NCBI GenBank assembly: GCA_021443825.1
Contig: JABUTE010000059.1
Location: 1-19,014, forward strand
DNA length: 19,014 nucleotides
Reading direction: 5' to 3'
Source of the DNA: Bacillota bacterium
Lineage (GTDB): Bacteria > Bacillota > Clostridia > Peptostreptococcales > Anaerovoracaceae
The notes under the pieces are model-generated. The model was given only the letters and a program-made list of their open reading frames with translations. It made no database searches and had not been told where the DNA came from. Position numbers and translations under genes: made by a program. Position 1 is the stretch's first letter. Every line of letters begins with the position of its first letter. Of the stretch, positions 13,383-19,014 are shown one piece after another.

Positions 13383-14576
13383 ATGAAACTGAAAAAATCC
13401 GCCTATAGCTATGTTATGATGCTCGGCCATCTTTGCGCCGACCTGGGCGGCGGCGCCCTTCCCGCCATCCTGCCCTTTCTGATCGCGCAGAAGAACATCT
13501 CTTACACGGCTGCCGCAGGTCTGACCTTTGCCTTATCCAGCATCGGTTCGCTGATCCAGCCCATCTTCGGCAGCATGGCCGACAAGACCTCCCGTCCCTG
13601 GCTCATGTCGCTGGGCATCTTTCTTGCCGGCTGCGGCGTTTCCAGTCTGGGCTTTCTCGATAATTACACGGCCATGTTCATCGCTGTTGCCCTGACCGGT
13701 ATCGGAGCGGCACTCTTTCATCCCGACGGGGGCCGCATGGCCAACTACGTCGCCGGCGAAAAGAAGGGCAAGGGGATCTCGCTCTTCTCGGTCGGCGGAA
13801 ACATGGGCGGAGCCTTTGGCCCCATGCTGGTGGTCTTCGGCATCACCGCCTTCGGCGGACTGAAGGGAACCATCATTCTTGCCATTCCCGCCTTTCTGAT
13901 GAGCGCCTTCATGTTCAGCCAGAATAAGGTGCTGGGCGAGTTCGCGGCAGAAGGCACACAGGCCACCAAGCTGGCACAGGCCGCCGGCCAGAAGGACGAC
14001 TGGAAGTCCTTCGCCAAGCTGACGGGCATCGTCTTTCTCCGTTCTTCCATCGGCATAGGCATGACCACCTTTATTCCCATGGTCTTCCTGCGTCTGCTGA
14101 TGCAGACCGAAGAATTCTCCGGCTCTGTCACCACCATCATCTCCATCTCCGGCGCCATCGCTACCCTGATCGGCGGACGTCTGGCCGACAGCTTCGGCTT
14201 CAACAAGACCATCCGCACCGGTCTTTGCCTGCTGATCCCCTGCCTTTGCGTCATCACCCTTTCCAGATCGCTGTGGCTCACCCTGATCATGCTGGTTCCC
14301 ACCTCCATGTCGCTCAATCTGGCCTTCAGCCCCTCTGTCGCCCTGGGGCAGAAGTTCGTTCCCAACCACATCGGCCTTGCCTCCGGCATCACCATGGGCC
14401 TTGCTTCCAGCTTCGGCGGCATGATCTCTCCCATCCTCGGCCGTGTTGCCGATAATCAGGGCCTGCCTGTCGTCCTTTGGATCCTGGTAGGCATGGCTGC
14501 CTGCGCCGCCGTCGCATCCTTCTTCGTTCCCGATGCCCCCAAGGCGATCACTGTAGAGTCGGCAGAGGCTCAATAA
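13383..14576 (+). CDS. MFS transporter, fosmidomycin-resistance (Fsr)-like
   Basis: This 397-residue protein has about twelve membrane segments and starts at an ATG preceded by CGGAGGAATTCC. GHLCADLGGGALPAILPFLI at 15-34 is the characteristic first segment of the Fsr family. GSMADKTSRPW (63-73) is the MFS loop 2-3 motif, repeated in the second half as GGRLADSFGFNKTIR. AALFHPDGGR near 109-118 is another Fsr hallmark. The family contains drug and small-molecule exporters driven by protons, named for fosmidomycin resistance in E. coli; most members have no tested substrate. An 81-nt gap separates it from the M20D amidohydrolase on the same strand, so export or uptake of the hydrolase substrate or product is plausible. 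The family call is strong; the direction and cargo are inference. Confidence 0.87.
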   Translation: MKLKKSAYSYVMMLGHLCADLGGGALPAILPFLIAQKNISYTAAAGLTFALSSIGSLIQPIFGSMADKTSRPWLMSLGIFLAGCGVSSLGFLDNYTAMFIAVALTGIGAALFHPDGGRMANYVAGEKKGKGISLFSVGGNMGGAFGPMLVVFGITAFGGLKGTIILAIPAFLMSAFMFSQNKVLGEFAAEGTQATKLAQAAGQKDDWKSFAKLTGIVFLRSSIGIGMTTFIPMVFLRLLMQTEEFSGSVTTIISISGAIATLIGGRLADSFGFNKTIRTGLCLLIPCLCVITLSRSLWLTLIMLVPTSMSLNLAFSPSVALGQKFVPNHIGLASGITMGLASSFGGMISPILGRVADNQGLPVVLWILVGMAACAAVASFFVPDAPKAITVESAEAQ

Positions 14577-14588
14577 AACGCCCTGTTG

Positions 14589-14638
14589 AACTGTTTTTCC
14601 CCTTTATCCAACTGTTTTCCCCGGGCAGCCCGGCTGCC
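14589..14638 (+). other. Intercistronic direct repeat and hairpin between the MFS and M20D genes
   Basis: AACTGTTTTTCCCC (14589-14602) is repeated with one T fewer at 14610-14622. It is followed by a compact hairpin, GGCAGC (14624-14629) with GCTGCC (14633-14638). The hairpin ends about 8 nt before the M20D ribosome site and has no T-run, so it may tune processing or translation rather than terminate. Confidence 0.35.
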
Positions 14639-14657
14639 GCAAAGAAAGGACCTTTTT

Positions 14658-15842
14658 ATGGCTATCGATGTTAAAGCAATCGCAAAAGAAAAAGAAGGCT
14701 ATCTGTTAGACCTTCGCCACGAATTTCATATGTATCCCGAGATCGCCTGCCAGGAGGAACGCACCTCTGCCCGCATCGCAGAAGAGCTGAAAAAGCTGGG
14801 CATTCCCTATGAGCTCGTCGGAAACCGCAATGTGGTCGGCATCGTAAAGGGAAACGGAAACGGCCCCGATAAAGATAAGGCCATCGCCATGCGCGCCGAT
14901 TTCGATGCCCTTCCCATGGAAGAAGAGATCGACTGGGAATTCAAGTCGAAGATCCCCGGTGTCAGCCACGCCTGCGGTCACGATTCCCACGCAGCCTGCC
15001 TGCTGGCTGCGGCAGCCTGCCTCAACGAGCTGAAGGATCAGTTCTCGGGCACCGTCTATCTGTGCTTTCAGATCGCCGAAGAGATCAGCGGCGGCGGAGC
15101 CCAGGATCTGGCGGCCTGGCTTCAAAAGCAGGGCAACATCCGCGAGGTGCTTGCCCAGCATATCAGCGCGTCTAACCCGGTGGGCGAGATCCACTCCAGG
15201 GCCGGCTCTCATGCGGCCGGCAACTGCCATTGGAAGGTGACCGTTCACGGAAGCGGCGGCCACGGCTCCCGCCCCGATATGAGCGTCGATCCCCTGCGCC
15301 CTGCCTGCATGATCCTCAACGCCCTTGCCATGATCCCCTCCAACTACAGCACCCCCTTTGAGCCTCTGGTGGTAAGCCCCTGCATGATCCACGGAGGCAC
15401 TGCCTTCAACATCATTCCCGACACCTGCACCATCGACGGCAACCTGCGGTTCTTCAATACCAGGCGACTGCCCGAGATCCTGGCCAAGATGGAAGAGATC
15501 GCAAAGAACATCGCCGCCGGCTTCGGCGCCACCGTCACCATCGACAATACGGTCACCTGCTACCCGGTCACCAACGACAAGCAGGTTACCGCCCGGTGCC
15601 GATCCCTTGCCGAAGAGATGGGCTTTCACTATGTGGAAAACGAAGAGCCCGGCATGGGCAGCGACGATTTCTGCTATTTCTCTGAGCTCTTCCCCTCCTG
15701 CTACTACGGCTTCGGCGCCCTTTCCGATATGCCCGGCGCCTCGCCCAAGCACCACAATACGAAATTCTTCCTCAACGAAGACGGTTTTCTTCCCACAGTT
15801 GAATTTTTCCTGCAGTATGTGCTGACCTATATGCCCCTGTAG
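14658..15842 (+). CDS. M20D-family amidohydrolase (hippurate/N-acyl-amino-acid hydrolase type)
   Basis: The start is the ATG at 14658 with AAAGGA 7 nt upstream; the frame is open to 14586 without a site. The 394-residue protein has the M20D metal centre and signatures: RHEFHMYPE (20-28), MRADFDALPMEEE (78-90), HACGHDSHAA (104-113) with Cys106 and His108 as ligands, AEE at 140-142, AQHIS with His168, and KHHNTKF near the C-terminus. The middle lid domain (about 180-290) is present. These cytoplasmic enzymes split N-acyl or N-aroyl amino acids, such as hippurate, indoleacetyl or N-acetyl conjugates, into acid and amino acid. The Cys ligand and HACGHD motif separate them from the peptidase T-like M20 enzyme later in the window. 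It is the second gene after the MFS transporter and ends at a terminator 30 nt downstream. Confidence 0.9.
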   Translation: MAIDVKAIAKEKEGYLLDLRHEFHMYPEIACQEERTSARIAEELKKLGIPYELVGNRNVVGIVKGNGNGPDKDKAIAMRADFDALPMEEEIDWEFKSKIPGVSHACGHDSHAACLLAAAACLNELKDQFSGTVYLCFQIAEEISGGGAQDLAAWLQKQGNIREVLAQHISASNPVGEIHSRAGSHAAGNCHWKVTVHGSGGHGSRPDMSVDPLRPACMILNALAMIPSNYSTPFEPLVVSPCMIHGGTAFNIIPDTCTIDGNLRFFNTRRLPEILAKMEEIAKNIAAGFGATVTIDNTVTCYPVTNDKQVTARCRSLAEEMGFHYVENEEPGMGSDDFCYFSELFPSCYYGFGALSDMPGASPKHHNTKFFLNEDGFLPTVEFFLQYVLTYMPL

Positions 15843-15873
15843 GATGATCAAAATTCGATAAGGACGAAATAAC

Positions 15874-15910
15874 AAGCGCCCTGCGATCGCAATGATTGCA
15901 GGGCGTTTTT
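15874..15910 (+). terminator. Intrinsic terminator of the MFS/M20D operon
   Basis: CGCCCTGC (15877-15884) pairs with GCAGGGCG (15898-15905), with a partly paired 13-nt loop, and is followed by TTTTT (15906-15910) and GTT. It lies about 30 nt after the M20D stop codon. Confidence 0.9.
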
Positions 15911-15978
15911 GTTGCGGTTCATAACCCGATCAGCGTGGCTATGCAGCTTCCCTTCGGTAGATATTCCGGTAGACCAGC

Positions 15979-16087
15979 GACATTTGCAAGATGCAAAGGT
16001 CCGGAGAACTTTTCCCAAACAGCCTGATATATACTCTGTTTGACGATAAGAAAAGGAGAAAGACCATAAGTCTTCCTCCTTTTTTCT
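15979..16087. repeat. 109-bp hairpin repeat, copy A
   Basis: It matches the stretch 17445-17553 at 103 of 109 positions without gaps. It carries the same stem-loops, but four or more of the six differences fall in stems and weaken them: the first stem has A for C, GGAATATTCC is lost, and the last stem has one mismatch. Copy A is therefore the more decayed. It lies about 200 nt downstream of the lipoprotein gene on that gene's strand, and its last stem followed by TTTT on the minus strand may serve as that gene's terminator. The stretch 16088-16285 holds a small T-rich TTTCGA/TCGAAA hairpin near 16100-16120 and no gene I can support. Confidence 0.9.
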
Positions 16088-16285
16088 ATTTTTGCTATGT
16101 CGTTTCGATTTTTTCGAAATCGCACCGGTCAGACTGTTGCCAGGTCGGTTTACAAGAGTCATGCGGATACGGATCAACAATGCTGCCGCAGTTGTACTCT
16201 GTCGCTTCTCAACAGCAGCAATCGTCAAGCAGACTATCCCGTTCTGAAAACGAGAATCATACGCTGACAATGAATCATTTCGAAA

Positions 16286-17149
16286 TCATTTTATCGCAAA
16301 TGAAAAACTGCTGTCCCGCGCAGTGTCCCACATCACTACTATTTCCGCATGAATACGCTCTGCTCCGCAGGTTCTTGCCCATTTGACCGCTTCATCGCTG
16401 TCTTTCAAGGAGTCGCAGATCCTTTCTCCCAGAGTTGAAAGGTCTTCGATGAACTGCTCATGAACGTTTTGCTCCGGACAGTCGGCAAAACAAATGACCT
16501 CTGTAAACAACTCCCCATCCTTGATCCCGAAGCGCTTCATCCAGATTTCACCAGCAGCGAAACAGTCACCGTTTGAGAAATACTGCCGGTTCATTTCTGC
16601 GCATAGATCATATGCCAAAGTCCTGGCAAACGTTTCGTTCTCTTCGGTTTGAGAGGAATAAATATCAGCAGAATCGCTGGCGATATTTCTGTCGAAATCC
16701 GGACCGATGGTGCCTGAAATCGCGACAATACTGCCTGTTTTATCGCTGAAAACGAGTTCCAGCTCATAGATCCTTTTAAGAATATCCTTTTCACGAAGAA
16801 TCTGCCTGAGAGCTTCATACAGTTCATCGGTATTTTGAGGCGAAGCATCAAAGCTGTTTTTATCAACAGTCACTTTATAACTTACTTTTGTGTTTGCAGC
16901 AGCCTTAAAATTTCCTGATCCATCCATCAGCAGAGTATCCGTCTCACAGGATCCGATATCGGCAGACACGATGCCATCGGCATGATATGTCTTTGCCCAG
17001 GTGTTTCCGCATTCCCGAAAACGGTCCTGAAGGCCGACATCTGCAGCTTCGCTGTCCGTGTTCGGGGTCGTTTCGCCACAGGATACAAACACTAAAACGG
17101 ATAATAATATCAAAGGTATCATAAAAATCATATGAAATCTGTTCTTCAT
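16286..17149 (-). CDS. Putative lipoprotein of unknown function
   Basis: The start is the ATG at 17149 after AGGAGG; an upstream frame to 17182 lacks a site. The 287-residue product begins with a basic-hydrophobic signal and a lipobox FVSC ending at Cys24, so export and lipid anchoring are likely. A Ser/Thr/Asp-rich linker follows, then a mixed alpha/beta region with several cysteines and a central segment of alternating hydrophobic strands (about 125-150, YELELVFSDKTGSIVAISGT). I do not recognise a family. Its base composition is visibly lower in GC than the neighbours, and it lies between two copies of a 109-bp repeat, suggesting a separately acquired gene. No partner gene is adjacent on its strand. 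A TATAAT at 17251-17246 on the minus strand is the best -10 but has no good -35. Confidence 0.75.
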   Translation of the reverse strand: MKNRFHMIFMIPLILLSVLVFVSCGETTPNTDSEAADVGLQDRFRECGNTWAKTYHADGIVSADIGSCETDTLLMDGSGNFKAAANTKVSYKVTVDKNSFDASPQNTDELYEALRQILREKDILKRIYELELVFSDKTGSIVAISGTIGPDFDRNIASDSADIYSSQTEENETFARTLAYDLCAEMNRQYFSNGDCFAAGEIWMKRFGIKDGELFTEVICFADCPEQNVHEQFIEDLSTLGERICDSLKDSDEAVKWARTCGAERIHAEIVVMWDTARDSSFSFAIK

Positions 17150-17444
17150 AATAATATACCTCCTGAAATATAATTCAACCAAATCCCATTACGCACAGAA
17201 TGCTGCATCAAAAGCATTCAGATGTCGTTGCAGGTTAGTCGATTCATTATAAATTGTCATTATCAAATCACATATAGAGCTCTTTTAGATTATGTACAGC
17301 ATTATATCCTATATCATCAATTGATGCAACTATTTTTTCATTCATTGTTTATCCATTACTCCTTAATAGTAGGCATATTCGTTTGATTATATTCCGAGCC
17401 TGCATGCTGCTGCTTTGCGCGATCTATCTGGCTACAAAAAAACA
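17150..17444. other. AT-rich gene-free stretch upstream of the lipoprotein gene
   Basis: No supported gene is seen here. It holds the lipoprotein ribosome site, a candidate -10 at 17246-17251 (minus strand), and a perfect 12-bp palindrome, CATCAATTGATG, at 17315-17326, about 165 nt upstream of the lipoprotein ATG, that could be a regulator site. Its low GC matches the lipoprotein gene rather than the surrounding operons. Confidence 0.5.
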
Positions 17445-17551
17445 GACCTTTGCAAGATGCAAAGGTCCGGAGGAATATTCCCAAACAGCCTGATATATAC
17501 TCTGTTTGACGATAAGAAAAGGAGGAAGACCATAAGTCTTCCTCCGTTTTT
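17436..17551. terminator. Tandem, bidirectional terminators within repeat copy B
   Basis: On the minus strand the 10-bp stem at 17521-17545 is followed by TTTTC. Farther on, the 10-bp stem at 17445-17467 is followed by TG and seven T residues (17442-17436). This gives the peptidase gene two successive terminators. On the plus strand the stem at 17521-17545 is followed by GTTTTT, so it works both ways. The seven-T tail lies outside the repeated unit and is absent at copy A. Confidence 0.8.
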
Positions 17552-17553
17552 CT
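17445..17553. repeat. 109-bp hairpin repeat, copy B (with intact stems)
   Basis: Four stems follow one another: GACCTTTGCA with TGCAAAGGTC (17445-17467, 3-nt loop), the palindrome GGAATATTCC (17472-17481), CAAACAG with CTGTTTG (17483-17508), and GGAGGAAGAC with GTCTTCCTCC (17521-17545, 5-nt loop). All are perfectly paired. The copy starts 4 nt beyond the stop codon of the peptidase T-like gene on that gene's 3' side. It is nearly identical to 15979-16087. It may be a dispersed 3'-end repeat, a small RNA, or a MITE-like element without obvious terminal repeats. Confidence 0.9.
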
Positions 17554-17557
17554 GCTT

Positions 17558-18667
17558 TTATTCTGCGGTCACCAGATCCAAAAGGATAGCGGCGCATTTG
17601 TTCATAGTGTCGATATTGCAGGTCTCATGTGCGGTGTGGTTGTCGGCATCACCGGTAGCGACCACGATGCACTGGATGCCCCGTGCATTGTAGACGTTGG
17701 AATCGCTGCAGCCGCCGGCGCCCTCGCAGGTAAGCTCGACCCCGTGCTTTGCGGCTGCCTTGCGATACATTTCCACCGCGGTGCAGTCGGCAGGCAGCTT
17801 GTAGCCGCCAAACATCAGCTTCTTGCTGAATTCCAGCCTTGCGCCCACCTTATCGCAGGCATCCTGCAGGCACTTTTCCATGTGCTGCACCTCAGCCTCA
17901 AGCTTTTCGGCGCTGCGGCTTCGGATCTCGCCCAGCAGATGCACATGCTCAGCCACGATGTTAGAGGCGTATTCGGCCTTGAAGGTGCCGATGTTTGCGG
18001 TGGTCTCTTCGTCGATGCGAAGAAGATGCATGTTGGTGATCGCTTCTGCCGCTGCCATGATGGCGCTGATGCCCTTTTCCGGGCAGTTGCCTGCATGGGC
18101 TTTTCTTCCGTAGATATCGGCTGCGATATGATAGCTGCCCGGCTGGGTGTGGATCACGCGGCCGGCATTGCCGGCGATATCAAGAACAAAGCCAACCTTT
18201 GCCTTCAGCCTGGAGGTATCCAGCGACTTGGCGCCGCACAGACCTACTTCTTCGCCGGCAGAAAAGACGATCTCCAGACTTCTGTGCGGGATCCGGTCTT
18301 CTGCCAACACGCGCAGCACCTCCATGATCTCGGCGATGCCGGCCTTATCGTCGGCCGCGAGAATGGTATCGCCGCCGCTTTTGATGGTGCGGCCCTCGAT
18401 GACCGGCCTGATGTCCAGACCCGGCTTTACCGTGTCCTGATGAGAGCTGAGCAGAATGGTGTCGCCGGGAACTGTTCCGGGAAATTCCGCGATGATGTTA
18501 TAGCCGTTGGTATCATAATCTGCTACGGTCTCGGTCCGGACCGTGACCCCGGGAATGGCCTTCAGATCGGCCTCCAGTCGCTGGCTCATGGCCAGCTCGT
18601 CGCCGCTTTCGCTGTTGATCCGGATAATGTCTAAAAGATAATCGACCAGTCGTTGTTCGTTGATCAT
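17558..18667 (-). CDS. Peptidase T-like M20 metallopeptidase
   Basis: The start is the ATG at 18667 after AAAGGAG; a frame running to 18778 covers the promoter and is rejected. The 369-residue product has the di-zinc site of the M20 peptidases: LLSSHQDTV (72-80) with His76 and Asp78, ILAADDKAGIA (102-112) with the bridging aspartate, SAGEEVGLCGA (136-146) with the catalytic glutamate pair, FVLD later, and HTAHE near the C-terminus. The dimerisation/lid domain lies at about 180-290. This layout is that of the peptidase T-like (PepT2) group, cytoplasmic tripeptidase or aminopeptidase-type enzymes acting on short peptides. It differs from the M20D enzyme at 14658 in lacking HACGHD. It has its own promoter and is closed by the tandem terminators inside the adjacent repeat. 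Confidence 0.9.
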   Translation of the reverse strand: MINEQRLVDYLLDIIRINSESGDELAMSQRLEADLKAIPGVTVRTETVADYDTNGYNIIAEFPGTVPGDTILLSSHQDTVKPGLDIRPVIEGRTIKSGGDTILAADDKAGIAEIMEVLRVLAEDRIPHRSLEIVFSAGEEVGLCGAKSLDTSRLKAKVGFVLDIAGNAGRVIHTQPGSYHIAADIYGRKAHAGNCPEKGISAIMAAAEAITNMHLLRIDEETTANIGTFKAEYASNIVAEHVHLLGEIRSRSAEKLEAEVQHMEKCLQDACDKVGARLEFSKKLMFGGYKLPADCTAVEMYRKAAAKHGVELTCEGAGGCSDSNVYNARGIQCIVVATGDADNHTAHETCNIDTMNKCAAILLDLVTAE

Positions 18668-18721
18668 AGTTTCTTCTCCTTTGCGGGTTGCAGCTGTTTT
18701 AAGATGACTCTCTGATGCTTT

Positions 18722-18727
18722 ATTATA
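18722..18727 (-). promoter_or_regulatory. Candidate -10 element of the peptidase T-like gene
   Basis: A perfect TATAAT on the minus strand at 18727-18722 lies about 55 nt before the ATG at 18667. The -35 (TGGCAA at 16 nt) is weak, so an activator may be involved, or transcription may also enter from the gene ending at 18823. Confidence 0.45.
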
Positions 18728-18822
18728 CACCCCTGCCGCTATTTTGCCATGATGCATCTTCCTACTCTTCACATGCAATCTGCACGGGGATCGGCCAGTT
18801 GAGCTGACCGGCTTCGCATCGT

Positions 18823-19014
18823 CTATACCGTGAATATATCCAGATCTTTACCGCAGACGGCAGGTCCATGATAGCCTGCGCCCCGGATCTCTTCCAGGAT
18901 CAGTCCGTTGCGCCGGTCCATCTCAGCAGGCAAGTCGCGGGTGTTGTCCTGTATGTTCATATGATAGATGTGATGGTAGGTGACCAGCAGCTTGGGCTCG
19001 ATCTTTGCGGCAAG
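18823..19014 (-). CDS. 3' end of a protein gene, possibly MBL-fold hydrolase
   Basis: The minus strand reads open from the window edge to a TAG at 18825-18823, giving the last 63 residues. The piece contains KLLVTYHHIYHM (about 8-19) and ends in GKDLDIFTV. A strand followed by a paired histidine and a C-terminal segment rich in Glu and Arg would suit the end of a metallo-beta-lactamase-fold hydrolase, but too little is visible to be sure. Codon use and GC resemble the main operons, so it is very likely a real gene. It is followed after about 155 nt by the peptidase T-like gene on the same strand. Confidence 0.6.
   Translation of the reverse strand, partial: LAAKIEPKLLVTYHHIYHMNIQDNTRDLPAEMDRRNGLILEEIRGAGYHGPAVCGKDLDIFTV

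Noticed and set aside
13533..14573. Long minus-strand reading frame opposite the MFS gene
   Set aside because: The product is rich in Gly, Asp and His, as expected for the complement of a GC-rich membrane-protein gene, and shows no domain.
15848..16270. Minus-strand frame of 140 codons between the M20D terminator and the lipoprotein gene
   Set aside because: It runs through the M20D terminator and the hairpin repeat, so composition is set by these elements. There is no ribosome site. I briefly considered a decayed gene because of a Thr/Ala/Arg-rich middle part, but cannot support any family.
15991..16386. Plus-strand frame starting inside repeat copy A, sharing its N-terminus with one at 17415-17693 from copy B
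   Set aside because: The similarity between the two products comes only from the DNA repeat. Neither has a ribosome site, and the second runs into the peptidase gene on the other strand.
15979..17553. Insertion sequence or composite transposon formed by the two repeats
   Set aside because: No transposase or recombinase gene lies within or beside the repeats, they have no terminal inverted repeats, and no target-site duplication could be made out.
18668..18778. N-terminal extension of the peptidase T-like gene
   Set aside because: It covers the candidate promoter and the AAAGGAG site that marks the start at 18667; the added residues are not family-like.
1..19014. CRISPR arrays, tRNA or rRNA genes
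   Set aside because: No regularly spaced repeats and no cloverleaf or rRNA-like segments were seen in reading through the gaps.

Overview
The window looks like a chromosomal segment from an anaerobic Bacillota, most likely class Clostridia and plausibly a gut lineage. The reasons are the strong AGGAGG-type ribosome sites, TTGACA/TATAAT-type promoters, short U-tailed terminators, moderately high GC coding sequence with AT-rich gaps, and a TM1266-type protein that is typical of [FeFe]-hydrogenase-bearing anaerobes. The genus cannot be fixed from the sequence alone. I saw no tRNA, rRNA, CRISPR array, transposase or phage gene.

Layout, left to right. (1) 1-392, minus strand: the start of a small SpoT-like HD hydrolase, cut by the window edge. 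(2) 665-1831, plus strand: an enolase-superfamily sugar-acid dehydratase with its own promoter, closed by a terminator that can serve both strands. (3) 1918-4536, minus strand: a TM1266-type ACT-like protein followed by a NitT/TauT/SsuABC-type importer (lipoprotein, permease, short ATPase). This operon has a near-consensus promoter and a roughly 170-nt leader that folds into several stems and ends in an attenuator-like hairpin. (4) 4745-10543, minus strand: six tightly packed genes, transcribed nitroreductase, bleomycin-hydrolase-type peptidase (pepC), alpha/beta hydrolase, creatininase-family amidohydrolase, class III aminotransferase, GntR/UTRA regulator. (5) 10888-13168, plus strand: a duplicated DUF1538 membrane protein followed by two different P-II-like proteins. 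(6) 13383-15842, plus strand: a fosmidomycin-resistance-like MFS transporter and an M20D amidohydrolase. (7) 15911-17557: a low-GC islet with an unrecognised lipoprotein gene, bracketed by two 109-bp direct repeats (103/109 identical) built from hairpins. (8) 17558-18667, minus strand: a peptidase T-like M20 enzyme; then the 3' end of another minus-strand gene at 18823-19014.

How the genes may fit together. The enzymes here (PepC, peptidase T-like, M20D amidohydrolase, creatininase-family, S9-like hydrolase, aminotransferase) share a theme of cleaving peptides, amides or N-acyl compounds and moving the freed nitrogen. The GntR protein encoded last in the six-gene run is the obvious candidate regulator. 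The ABC importer and the MFS transporter could supply or export substrates, and the P-II-like pair points to control of the DUF1538 membrane protein by metabolic state. These links are inferences from gene order.

The least explained items are the structured leader of the TM1266-ABC operon, the hairpin repeat pair around the orphan lipoprotein, the DUF1538/P-II/P-II module, and the six-gene enzyme operon.
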